Below, one piece after another: positions 46,401 to 57,839 of a stretch of DNA of 64,000 nucleotides. The notes below the pieces were generated by a model. It searched no databases. It was not told the DNA's origin and saw only the letters and a list, made by a program, of their open reading frames with translations. Position 1 is the first letter of the stretch, and each line of letters begins with the position of its first letter. Source of the DNA: Gonapodya sp. JEL0774 (lineage: Eukaryota; Monoblepharomycota; Monoblepharidomycetes; Monoblepharidales; Gonapodyaceae); the NCBI GenBank assembly GCA_027604505.1, contig JADIIX010000021.1, positions 62,001 to 126,000 of the forward strand. Reading direction: 5' to 3'. A program made the position numbers and the translations under genes.

Positions 46401-48747
46401 CAATCATAGAGAGTCCGTTTTGTTGCTGCGCACCACTAATTTTGGAATTCTCCAGCCTTCTCAAATTTGGCGAAGCAAAGGGATACACAGGAAATCGACT
46501 AACAAGTATCTCGCTTGGACAAGGTCAAGGCCCGGTGGCGAGTCAAATGGTGAAAACAGCCGCACGCAGTGGATATTGGGTGGTGCTGCAAGTGAGTATC
46601 GAAAGAGCCGTGATTCTCGGGAAATGATAAGCCAATTTTTGCTTGCACCATGTCAGAACTGCCACCTTGCTGTATCGTGGCTCCCAATACTTGAGAAGAT
46701 GTGCGACGAATTGTCTCCCGAGCACACACATTCCGACTTCCGAATGTGGCTGACATCTTATCCATCAGAGAAGTTCCCAGTATCTCTGCTCCAAAATGGG
46801 GTGAAGATGATCAACGAAGCACCGGCTGGTCTCAAAGCCAATTTGCTCCGCTCATACACAACTGATCCGATATCAGACGATTCTTTCTTCCGATCGATAA
46901 AGAAGTCCGCCGAGGCACCATGGGAGAAGTTACTGTTCGGATTGTGCTTCTTCCACGCTCTCATTCAAGAACGGCGAAATTTTGGACCTCTTGGCTGGAA
47001 CATCATGTGCGGTTGCATTTCTAGATTCAGAAAAAGCGAAACTTAACCGGAATCTTATTTTCTGAAACTTTCTAGGTATGAATTCAATGAATCGGATCTC
47101 CGGATTTGTGTCCGGCAACTGCAAAAGTTCCTCAATGAATACGACGAGGTTCCTTTCAAAGCGATCACCTACCTGGCTGGCGAGTGCAACTATGGAGGCC
47201 GTGTCACAGATGATAGGGACCGTCGGTGTCTCATGAGCTTGCTATCCCTCTTTTATAAGCCCGATGTTGTGGAAATGGACAGCTACAAGTTCAGTTCGAG
47301 TGGGATTTATTTCGCACCTCCCAAGGGGTCCTACGAGAGCTACCTTCAGTTCATTAAAGCGCTGCCACTCTCACAGAATCCAGAAGTATTTGGCTTACAT
47401 GAGAATGCAGGTAAGGTTATCATGTATGCTGTACATCTTCGATCTCGCGAGATTCTCTGGATCCCGAACTTACCTCACCACGTTTGCTCACACAGACATC
47501 GCGAAGGATCTGAAAGAATCCAACGAAATGGTGTCGTCTATTCTTCTCACACAGTCTCGCGCCGGAGGCGGATCCAGCTCTGGAGGCAAATCTCAGGATC
47601 AAGTTTTGAGTGACCTCGCATCAGATATCATGTCCAAGCTCCCACCTGAATTTGACGTTGCACATGCACAAAAGAAGTACCCCATAAAGTACGAGGACAG
47701 CATGAATACTGTTCTTATCCAAGAGCTCGGTCGGTACAACAAGCTCGTTCGTGTGGTTCGAGAGAGCTTGCAAAATCTGCAAAAGGCAATCAAGGGACTT
47801 GTAGTTATGTCAGCGGAGCTGGAGGCCGTTGCAGCGGGGTTGTTGCAAGGGAGGGTGCCAGACTTGTGGGCAGGGAGCTCCTACCCATCATTGAAGCCGC
47901 TGGTGGGTGTCAACTCTTCCCATGCCCCCTCCTTGTTGCTTCATCAAGACGGAGTTGGGGGCATAAAAGGTATTGCAGTCAATTGATTCCGCTTTGCTTA
48001 CTGTAGGGATCATATATCACCGATTTTGTCGCGAGGCTGAAGTTCTTGCAAGACTGGATCGATGGTACTACACCTGTCGTATTTTGGATCTCCGGATTCT
48101 TCTTCACCCAGTCGTTTATGACCGGTAAGCTGAAGACTTTTTAACTCACTCAGCAGATGTTGTTCAATGATCGCCATGAATCTCTGTTTGGGTCCTCAGG
48201 GTGCCTCCAAAATTATTCCCGAAAGTACGGCGTTCCCATCGACTTATTAACCATGGACTTTGAAGTTACAGGGGAGGATGACTTCACGGAGCCACCGGAG
48301 GACGGCGTGTATATTCGAGGTTCGTCCACTTCGTGTAGCCTGCTACTGGATTCTTCACTCAGGTCTCTCCCCCACCACACACTGCCCCCGACAATTTGCA
48401 CTTCAACGTTCAATGAATGCTTCTCGTTGGTACCCGCAGGAATGTACTTGGAGGGAGCAAGGTGGGACCGAGACAGTGGCGAGCTTGGGGAGCAAAGGCC
48501 GAAGCAGCTGGCCGACGCAATGCCGGTGATCCGGATGACCCCGTGCCAAATAACCGAATTTGAAGCTCGTCTCAAAACTCGACCAAACTACTCAAGCCCT
48601 GTGTACAAGACGAGCGCTCGACGAGGTGTGCTGAGCACAACGGGGCATTCCACAAACTACGTGATGTCAATACCACTGCGGACAAGTCTACCGCAGAATC
48701 ACTGGGTCAATAGGGGAACGGCAGTAGTATTGGCGTTGTCGACATGA
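34419..48747 (+). CDS. Axonemal dynein heavy chain, inner-arm single-headed class (DNAH3/7/12-like)
   Basis: Twenty-one exons: 34419-34484 (tentative), 34571-34939, 35198-35970, 36151-37009, 37086-37264, 37326-38765, 38827-39763, 39828-40061, 40141-40296, 40356-40950, 41017-41618, 41689-43444, 43516-45662, 45722-46389, 46456-46591, 46657-47006, 47076-47410, 47496-47902, 48007-48124, 48200-48319 and 48440-48747. All are in phase: 4,184 residues, close to DNAH7 (about 4,000). After the tail and linker come P-loops of AAA1 (GPAGTGKT, residue ~1493), AAA2 (GEPWSGKS, ~1773), AAA3 (GPTGTGKS, ~2127) and AAA4 (GVGGSGKQ, ~2493), the AAA1 Walker B CFDEFNRI, coiled-coil stalk with microtubule-binding domain (~44,050-44,700) and the C-terminal [12 protein letters not shown]. 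An EF-hand loop ([13 protein letters not shown], ~2404) between AAA3 and AAA4 points to the DNAH7 class. It powers bending of the flagellum. The first exon is a guess. Confidence 0.93.
42691..42729 (+). other. EF-hand calcium-binding loop within the dynein
   Basis: Loop [13 protein letters not shown] has Asp/Asn at loop positions 1, 3 and 5, Gly at 6, a hydrophobic residue at 8 and an acidic residue at 12, which fits a canonical EF-hand. Confidence 0.75.
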
Positions 48748-48970
48748 GTCGAGCTGATGTCATGGACCTGGGATACGAGTCGGAGCGTTTTGATATATGG
48801 CAGGTGCAATCTAAGTGCTGTAGTTATTATTCGTAATTTATCGCATACTATTCTTGTAAGTAAACGTCCTGAATTGACAGTTGAATGCCATTCTAGTTTG
48901 AAAGTCTGTTGACGGCGGAGGCCACAGAGTCTCGGTTTTGAACACGCCATCCTGTCGGGAAAACACGGCA

Positions 48971-51148
48971 ATGGCCGACGATGGCGATGCAGAAGATCTA
49001 TCGAGAACATTTGCAGCACGTGCAGGACATCAGGAGCGCAGATCGTTGGGTGAACGGACGACGACGGTGGAAGCCGCGACATCGCGTTGGACCATCACAG
49101 GCATCCGTGGGAATGTGTACGCGGTGGAAGTCCTCTGCTGTGGGATAATGTTTCTCTCGGGTACGTTTTAGACTGACTACCATAGCAATTAATTTGGAAT
49201 GAGATTGTGGTCCTCCAACCTATTGTCTTCATGCCTCCTTCTCGATCCACAGGCGCCCTTTACTCTTGCACCATTCCCATTCTGCCCCCTCTTGTAGCCA
49301 AGATTGGCAGGTCAAAAGATGTAAGTTCCGTGAAAGAGGGAACGTGATTGTCTCATGCGGTTCCACTCGGACCTCTCTTTCCATTACAGTTGGGCTTTCT
49401 GTTCGCGTTCTATCCTTGCGGGTCCCTTGTATTTAATCCACTTGTTGGAATCGTCTCGGCGGTGTACCTACGAAAACCAAACTCTGTCCAAGTGCACAAC
49501 TGGCATCCCCTCGACCGCCGGAGATACTTGCTCCTTCTGGCTCTTGCAGTGGCGTTCACTACGTGCCTCCTATATTCTATCACACCGACTTTCGAGATTC
49601 TCTGTCTCGGCAAACTTACTCAAGCCCTTACGGATGCGGTTGCGTGGGTCTGCACTCTCGAAACGTGGGAAAAGTTCTGCTCCGAACAGGCAACTGCCAG
49701 AGAACGAATGCTCAAAGAACAGGCCTCGCTGGGAGAGCTCCCGGGAACAGAGAATGTAAAGCTTCTTTCTCTTCCTCATGCTGCCCACGGCTCCACTCGC
49801 ATTCTCGCATCAGCTTGGGCTGGCCAAGTCGTAGCTCTGCCCGTTGCGGGTTATTTATACGATAACGGAGATTGGGTTTTCGCACCCGTTGCCGTTCTGG
49901 ATGTGCTCTTAGTAATAGGCTGGTTGCTCGTGGACATGGGTCCTCCAAGTGGAACCGGGAAAGGGTACGAGTCGTGGAGAGCAACACTCACACAGAGAGC
50001 GCAGACTGCCGTAGCTGCTTCGACCGCGAACAAGCAAACACTTCTAGTGCAGGAGGAAAACACCGCTGTGTTCCCGGGGAATGAAACGCCCTATTCATGT
50101 CGAAGCAGACACGTTTCTACCGAGGAAGAGATCCTCATTGACAGCGATACTTCCGAAACATCACAACTCCTTCCATCCAGCCTCCCACAAAGCAATCACT
50201 CGCACTTCTCGAAACTCATTCCTCCCGTCTCCGTGATTCTCCTCGCCATCCCTCTCCTTTGCGCAACCTTTGTCTCGTCAGGACTCGAACCTACCCTTCC
50301 ACAGTATCTCCGCCACCGATTTTCCGCGACGCCGACCGAAGTTGGTGGAGTGTATTACCTTGGATGGAGCGCCGCGTTGATACTGGGCATGGTGCTCGGG
50401 GGTGCTGTGCTAGAGGACTCGACTTCAGGTGAAGCAGCGGACGATACAATGAGTGGAATCACCGCACTCATTGGTGGAATGATTGGCGTAGGCTGTGCGG
50501 CGCCGTTGGTTGCTCTTCCCGCTTGGTGGTGGAGCACCGGTGGCCCGGGGATTGATTCAGTGGGACCTTCTGCGCTCTTCATTGAACCCTTTGAAGTGGC
50601 CGTGTCGCCTCCACCTCTGTTGTCTCGCATTGCTGAGGTTGTCGCTCTGTGTTGCTTGGGGTTTGCCACTGGGTTCACGATGGCGCCGACTCTTCCAGAG
50701 ATGTCAAGAGCAGTAAAGAGAGAAGCGGCTCGACGGAACAGGAGTTCTGTAAGCCGAAATCACAGTTCAATTGCGGAAGGTGATGGAGGGGTTCAAGGAT
50801 TGCCGGTTGGCACAGCGGACGTGGAAGTCGGCCTGGACCGAAATACGCCACTCAACTCTGAAGAAGCACCTTCCCCAACAGAAACTGAGGTTGGGGCCAC
50901 GCTCTATGGATTTTGGTGTTTTATGTATAGTGTGGGTGAGTCGTATTGTTCGCGCTCGGTGCTTTTGTTCAGCGGCTCACGGTTGAAGCGGGCTGTCCAT
51001 CCTGACACAAGGCATGACTATTTCCCAGCCACTGTCGACGTACGTTTTTGACACCTATGGCTTTTCGTTCCTCATGTACCTTGACACGGTACTGATGGCA
51101 TTTTTGGGCATCCCCGCCATGTTGTGGTTGAGGTGGCGGACTTCGTAA
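48971..51148 (+). CDS. MFS transporter (DHA1-like), copy 1 of a convergent pair
   Basis: Four exons: 48971-49160, 49253-49320, 49390-50935 and 51012-51148, giving 646 residues. After a 45-residue cytoplasmic start the MFS core begins VEVLCCGIMFLSGALYSCTIPILPPLV; then LGFLFAFYPCGSLVFNPLVGIVS, ASAWAGQVVALPVAGYLYDNGDWVFAPVAVL, a long Ser-rich central loop (residues ~270-330), LEPTLPQYLRHRFSATPTEVGGVYYL, and a last pair of spans with TISQPLSTYVFDTYG. The layout resembles fungal DHA1/vesicular-amine-type drug or amine:proton antiporters; the substrate is unknown. It faces a paralogue (51304-53549, minus) with only about 155 bases between the stops. The short exon 49253-49320 marks an intron that the paralogue lacks. 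Confidence 0.82.
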
Positions 51149-51303
51149 CAGTAATTATAATTATTTAAGGCAATTTTTGCTACTAATACTGTATATAGCG
51201 GTACTTTAGCGATATGAGCTTGTAGCTGCTCTAGTAAATCTACGAAATACGTTTTGCAAAGAGAATGTCCATAGTCCTGCGGAGTTGCTCAAGTCACAAG
51301 CTC

Positions 51304-53549
51304 TTACACCCCGTGTCCCGCTTCCTTGTGGCGCTTCGGAGTCTCCCTCCGAAGCAGCAGGATGATTGCGGGCACTCCAACAAGCAAGAGAAGGGTACTG
51401 TCCATTAGCAGCTGGGTAAGGAAACCTACAGGAAGAAAATGTGGTAGTGCTCTACAGGGGCTCCCGGTACGACGAACCAAAAATACTCACCATAGGTCGC
51501 GTAGACATGGGCGGAAAGGGGCTCGGACACCATCATTCCTATCACGAGTAAACGGTGTTTTCAAATGGCACTGATCTTGACAAGAAAGGCACACTTACCG
51601 ACTGAGTACACGAGCAGCCACAGCCCGTACAATGTCGCACCGATGTCAACGTCTTCTCCACCTTCACCGTCATCCTCCAGTGCCGCAACAACAGCAGAGC
51701 TACCGACAGCACCCGTTCCCTCATTTGTGAGTTCCGAGTGCTCTTCCGCGGTGGCAGCGTTACCGATCAGACGTGCCTTATCATCTTTGCCGTTGGCGCG
51801 CATGTTTTGCGCTGCTATTTGCCCTTTTGCAATCCTATTCAGCTCTGGCAGAGTCGGAGACAATGTGAACCCCAACACGAAACCTAGTAATGCGAGCGCG
51901 GCCACTTCAAAAAGCTTAACGCCGAGTGGTTGAAAAGGTGTTGGTGGTAATGCCGAGTCGGGCGGTTGGGGGAAAGTGGGTGGGGTGTCAGGGCCCGGAC
52001 GTGTGCCAGGCAGGGAGGCGAGAGGTGCGACGAGTGCAGTAAAGGTCATGCCAATGACCAAAAGAATCAGACCCCGTGAGCCACGATTAGGTTTTCTTTC
52101 CGAAGATTCAACGTCGGTATCGCCAGCGGGCATTCTGTCCAGGGTTTCTACGACCTTTCCAGCTGTAAGTAGTCCAAAAATATACGCTATGCTCCACACC
52201 ATATAGAAGCCTCCAACTTCGCTAGGGGTGGCCCCGAATCTGAAGTGTAAATGTGACGGGAGAGTGGGTTCGAGTCCGGCGGAGACGAATATGGACAGGA
52301 AAACAGGGATTGACACAAGAAAAATGGGCCAAGAAAGCAGAGAGGCGGTGTTGGTGTTGGTAGCACGTCGATGTCTGCGGCGGGGAGCATCTGAGGGAGG
52401 CGGCGCGGGATGACTATGCAGTGAGTCAGCAGGACCCAGAGATGTGGACGCGAGAAGAGGATGGGACTCATCGAGAGTATCATTGTCTGAAGTTGACGAG
52501 ATGAAGGATAGCGCAGGGGAGGGAGGGCGGGAATCAGCAGAAGCTGGATCAGTGTTCGGAATGTTGGGTGCTGGAATCCGAGAGCGAATGTCAGCCGATA
52601 CGCTGGCAACATGCAAAGTCTCAAGGTTTGGTCGAAAATCTACGAGAAGCCATCCGATGATCAACAAGGTTGAAAGGACAACGACAGGTCCAAAGACCCA
52701 GAGGCCATTGTCAAACAGATACCCCGCCATGGGAAGTGACACGACCTGACCAATCCAATTGCTCGCAAGAATGAGACTCTCGCCGAATGATGCGTTAGGA
52801 AGTGTAAATTGTGGTCTTCGCGATGGCAACTCGAGTCCACCTTCTGTTAAATTGGTCCTGCACCACTCCCATTCGCGCTCAACCCACGCCGCCTCCCTCC
52901 TCTTTTCTGAGCAATAGCGCTCCCATATCGAAAGTCCCAAAATCCACAAGAACGCGTCAACCATAGCGTGCATGAGCTTTGCGCCGCATAGGGCATAAAA
53001 ATCCTTGGCTTGAGAGAACACCAGGGCCGTGCATAGCATGAGAACAGTGCCGAGGGTGATAAGGCGGCTCCTCGGTACAAAGTCCGTTCCTGGGCGGTAT
53101 GAGCCTGGTATAGCAATGGCATCTCTTCGTGGTTTGTAGGGGAACACTGCGTCTGTAACATAACCCACAAAAGGATTCGCAAACAGACTAAAAAGAGGGT
53201 ACAAGGAGTAAAGAAACCCGAGCTGATACCGTCCATGTAGATCACAGAAGTTTCAGAGAGAAGGTTGAGAACGGAAGAGGTGTCTCGTTCGGCGATCGGT
53301 ACCCACATCTTCCTGCGATCGCTTCAAATCCCCGAGCACGATCCGCGGCAAGATGGGCGTGCAAGCACTGTACATGGTCGACGACGTAAACAGCAATCCG
53401 CAGCACAGTATCTGCAGAAACCCTGCGGAGCTCCGAACGCTTGAGAACCATGCATGATCGCCGTCCTTCAACATTGTCCTGGGGACTACTGCGATAGCGA
53501 GAGAGTCTTCGTTGAGATCAAACGCGCTCTCAGTGAACGATGATGTCAA
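51304..53549 (-). CDS. MFS transporter (DHA1-like), copy 2 of a convergent pair
   Basis: Four exons: 53307-53549, 51599-53222, 51491-51538 (48 bases) and 51304-51425, giving 678 residues. Marks parallel copy 1 throughout: ILCCGLLFTSSTMYSACTPILP, LGFLYSLYPLFSLFANPFVGYVTDAV, ILASNWIGQVVSLPMAGYLFDNGLWVFGPV, LEPTLPSHLHFRFGATPSEVGGFYMV, GATLYGLWLLVYSVG and MMVSEPLSAHVYATYGFLTQLL. The central loop is longer and Ser/Pro-rich. Compared with copy 1 it lacks the intron after the first span but has an extra one just before the last span (51426-51490). Proton-driven export or vesicular loading of small organic molecules is the family role; the substrate is unknown. Confidence 0.82.
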
Positions 53550-56028
53550 AATCGGTTAAACCCCAGGATTAGTTCGATGATGGTGTAAATGTGTCACTCT
53601 TGGATCATCTGCAGCAACGAAACGTTACTTCGTTCCCAAATTCGAATTTTAAGATCGATATCTAGTTATAACATCTTGACAATTTTCGTTGACTGAGGCT
53701 GATATCGCATATCGATACTGTGTATCAAGGGAGGGCACAGATTCTTCGGCTGGCTCCTGCAGCGCTCAGTCCTCGAGGCCCCCTTCGTCCGATTGATCTT
53801 CACCCAACGCACCGAGCTCTGGCTTCGCAATACCTACATCTCGGCTCACGCAACTGTCAAGACGTTCGTCTTGTCACCCTTGCTTCCTTGAACGGAGTGG
53901 CAAGTGCTTGGGAGTTAAAATAATGACAACGATAGAAGGAGCCTTTGATGAACCGACCCCGAGGTGTCTGGTGGAACTGCGGGATTACACTTTTTAATGG
54001 GTCCTGTGCTTCAGTTTCTCATAAAATGGAGGACGTAAAATCAGCGTGCATCCTTCATCTGAGCGTGAAATATGCTGCGCGGCCATTTCAAGGTATCCAA
54101 ATATCTGGTCCTTCGGTATGAATGGGATGAACTGGACTGTGCGCGCCGGTCTGGTGAACCGCTCAACCGGGATTGCTGGCTGGCTTGGCCGTTGATAGGC
54201 CTTGCACAGATGAACATATGGTAAAGGAATACACGAAAATGGTCTACGGCGCCATAATACCATAGTAGCCAGGAATAGTCAGTTTTCGCGTATTCCATTT
54301 GCTGCACTTACACCGCCAACAAGCGGGTAAAGGAGTACACGAAAATTGTCCACGGCGCCGCAGCACCACGGTAGTCAGGAATAGTCAATTCTCGTGTATT
54401 CCTTTTGCCGTACCGCCTCCAAGAAATGCAATTTATTTGAAACTGAAATTCTTGTCTGAGAGCATGGAGAAACGTCTTTTTGAAATACGGCAGTGGTCAA
54501 CAGTCGCCACGGCATAACTACATGAGCCAAACGTAGCTCTGGGAGAGGGTCTGAATCGGACAGAGCTCAGCCATCCTTGGCTACGGAGATTGACGCCGTT
54601 CTCTCCGTCTGGCCTTTGCTGCTGACCATCTCCAGTCCACATTACACGTGAAGCTGAAATTGCAGTTCTGTACTCAAGATGTGGGTGCACGTCAGTGTTG
54701 GCGATACAAACATTGCTCCCCTGTCAAACAATGGCTTAGGCCCGTCATGGCATGCACTCACTCTAAACGGACAAGGATTTCGCGTCAAAATCTGTTGACA
54801 TCTAGCTTGGCTTCAGTCACTGCGGGTCGTCCAGCGGTTTTCAGTCAGTGGTTCAAATGCCGGGTTTGATCGTGCAAGAGGAGGTGTTGCGGTTGCGTTG
54901 AGAGGGATACACATGTTGCAAAGCAAACCGCCGGCATGAGCCTCAACGGTGAGCTCGATACAAAGGAGAACGATGAGAATAACTCGGTCTGTTGTTTTTG
55001 GGAAAGGAGATGAGAACAGGAGGGTACGACGAACATCAGCGTGGAACATCAACGTGGGACACCTGCGCGGGTATGGCGTGGAGATGGACGGAGATTATAA
55101 CGAGGTGGCCATGAAACGGGGTGCGTGATGAACATCCAGCACATCGATAATTCCTGCCGATATCACCACGCTGGGGGATTTGACTCGTCACAGTGGAAGC
55201 CCCCCGTGAACACGCAACTGCATTCCCGTAGCATCATTCACAGCTGTCACCACTCACACCACCCTCAAGTGCTGGTCCACCTGAGTAATGCGCGACATAT
55301 TTCAGCCTTAATCTCATTATTCTCTGCTTGAATGTGTTACCGAACTCACATATCAGCTTCGGCAACCGTAAAGACGCCGCTCGCCGGACCTAGTAGCCTG
55401 AAACCATTGGCGTGATAGTAGGCAGTCGGTCCGGGGGAGCTTGGTCGGATATGGTGAGGAGACATGGGGGAGGGGCACAGGAGATCCAGACTCTGAGTGG
55501 AAGGGAGAGCTGGGGTGTCGACGGAGAATTTCGAAGAGAATCCACGAACTGGAATTGGAGAGTACATATTCGACATGCGCCCGGGGTGATGCTGTGCAGA
55601 GGGTCGGGATGATCAGTCCCAGAAGCTGTTCATGTAAACCGGTGGACACTCACTCACAGAACAGGGTTTATGAAGATGCTAAGAAAGAAGGGGAGAGACC
55701 AAACAAGAAGAACCCCAATTCTTACAAGAGAAAAACCGCGATTGAATTGGCTCGGAGACTTGCAAGGCGCGATTCGACCGGTGGGTGAACTGAGATACAA
55801 GAAAGGTACGAAACGAGACGGGCATATTTCGGGGAACATCAAAAGCAGAAAAGACGTATTCGTTAATCGAAATTGGTCGACATTCGGTGTAGACGGACAT
55901 GATAACAAAACAGTTGAGTCGTGGGAACCAACTCACGAACACACTGGTTGGTTTCCACGGGTTCCGCTCCGGACAAGCCTCAAAAGTATCGAAAAAGCGT
56001 GACCGAAACAGGCAAAACGCCCTTCACA
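53550..56028. other. Gene-poor stretch with hairpin repeats and unassigned fragments
   Basis: No supported gene in about 2.5 kb. It contains the palindromic repeat pair at 54221-54410. Minus-strand frames at 54813-55052 (one hydrophobic stretch), 55346-55576 (Pro/Ser-rich, ending FTVAEADM) and 55654-55908 (hydrophobic segment before a GTGAGT donor) could be exons of an unrecognised membrane protein; I could not join them reliably. Confidence 0.4.
54221..54410. repeat. Tandem pair of imperfect palindromes, period 106 bases
   Basis: Unit 1 is at 54221-54303 and unit 2 at 54327-54410. In each unit the ends are inverted: GGAATACACGAAAA against TTTTCGCGTATTCC in unit 1, and GGAGTACACGAAAA against a slightly diverged partner in unit 2. 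Both have a GGCGCC core and GGAATAGTCA. This resembles a short MITE-like or hairpin-forming element duplicated in tandem. Confidence 0.7.
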
Positions 56029-56606
56029 ATGCACACCACAATACCCGGAGGCCTCTTTGCTTCTGTGCGGGACCAAGCCGATGTGTTGGAGGTCGTGGGC
56101 AGGTTCCGTGCTGGCAAAATCCCGGAAACGGTCGAAGTCGAGCCCGATCCGTTCCTCATAATCGTTGCAGACCACACGGAAATCACAGCTCGCACCAACC
56201 TCAACCTCATCTGCACTCTCCCTGACGTTGTCGCGGAGCTCACGCAGGCAGCTCCACTCTCTGTGCCGGCTCCCACCCCTCTCGGCACACCTTTCTTTGT
56301 CTCCGCCAACACGGCCATTCTCCATTTCAGAAGCATGAATGAGCTGACTGGAGCGCTCGCAAGGGTGATAATGAGGCTCCCATCAACAGCTTTGGGTGTG
56401 AGTGCACCTTTTGTTCACTCTTTCAGACACACCCATGACCCAACTTCATGACTCAACCCTAACTTTCCTTCAAAGGCATCTCCCTCGAACCCTCGCATTC
56501 CAGCATTCGAAGCCTACGTGTGCAGTGGGGCCAGCAGAACTCAGATGTTTCAGGTACACTACTTCAGTGTGTGAGAAGGGCGTTCGCTGGGGACGGGCAG
56601 GGCTGA
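56029..56606 (+). CDS. Small unrecognised protein, 165 residues
   Basis: Two exons, 56029-56395 and 56476-56606, joined in phase. The sequence alternates beta-like strands and helices (FLIIVADHTEITARTNLNLI, TPFFVSANTAILHFRSM, LTGALARVIMRLPSTALG, SSIRSLRVQWGQQ) and has no signal peptide or membrane span, so it is probably a compact cytoplasmic protein. I do not recognise the family. The donor used (GTGTGA at 56396) is weak; an alternative donor three bases on (GTGAGT at 56398) would give a different C-terminus, so the last 43 residues are less certain than the first 122. Confidence 0.45.
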
Positions 56607-57839
56607 GCGGTCAAATTGACTGGATGGATACTTGAGTTTGAGCGATGTTTCCATGCCGAATTTCCCCATTGTAGAGTTCGGCGAGCCCAACAATTAACAA
56701 GGTCACTCCGAAAATGGGAGGTTACAGGGAATGGAACATAAAAGCAATCAATAGGGACCCTTTGTGGGGAGAGGGTTAGAGACTTGAGAAAGATTTCACG
56801 TTTTAGAGCAGAGAATTTCGCATTGTTGAGCAGCTACTTGCTTTTTCAGGCTGGTCACGAAGCCAGAGTGCGGCGGCTGTAAGCTGTGCCACATTTCACA
56901 GAAGGACACGAACTTAGGCCCACCGATATGTCCGACTTTGACGACCAATTCCTCCATGAGCTGACATTGTAGACATTAATCGACAATAAAATCATAGAGC
57001 TAGTGTATGGCGAAGTTTTTGATTGGAGTTTGGAGGGAATCGAGAACGTATTGAGTCCTCGCTGTATCAGGATGTGATTTCTTCAATAGGTCTGACTTTG
57101 AACAAGCCTGGACTCACGGAGCGTCTTCCCACTAACTTCCGGCACAAGGCACCTGCACGACATTACCTGGCAAAGTTTGTGATGCAACTCGGACAAGGAA
57201 AGAAAGTGATCACCGCATGTCCTATCAACCATTCCACCACATAATCTCGTTGTGTCGTACTTACTTGCGTCACCCGTTTCGGTATCTCCTTCCTCCCTCG
57301 ATACTCTTTCGCCTGTGTGCACACCATCAATGCCAAGATTGCATGGTGTGCGGGCTATCAGGTGGCGGAGGAAGAGCGGGAATTTGCAAGAGGGACAAGC
57401 CGGCAGACATTCGAGCTGGCCCAACGGACATCCTGCCCAACCTCCACTTTGGACGTCGTATTCCATCTCCAACGTGTCCCAAGCCTTATGGTTCTTCCTC
57501 TTGTGTAACCAAACTCGATGTACTCGACTCCAGATGTCTCGGGCAACCACCCGCACAGAGTTTGTAAAGGTACGAAGAGGACGAGAAATGGAAAGAACAG
57601 AGGAGACAGTGGATACAACGAAAGAAGCAAACAAGGTAAGTGTTGTGACCAAGCATTAGGTCGGGTGGATCGGGTTGAGCTCGCTGAGGGTGTGAACTTC
57701 CCCTTCTCTTCCCCACGTTGCGTCTAACTTGCGCGTTGTCAGCGATGATTTTTCAACCATTTTGCTCTCTTGCCTATCACAATTTATTTCGTGATTGAAC
57801 AATCTCCTCCTTCTACGAGTTGCTTAGTTGTCTTGCACG
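56607..57839. other. Intergenic, no supported gene
   Basis: Between 57083 and 57659 both strands are open for long stretches. One minus frame (57083-57652) contains a CPxCxSC-like cluster and one plus frame (57252-57659) ends in a charged helix. Neither has a convincing start or family resemblance. Confidence 0.4.

Noticed and set aside
57083-57659. Possible zinc-binding cluster (CPxCxSC) on the minus strand and an alternative plus frame
   Set aside because: Both strands are open, and I could not decide which, if either, is real.
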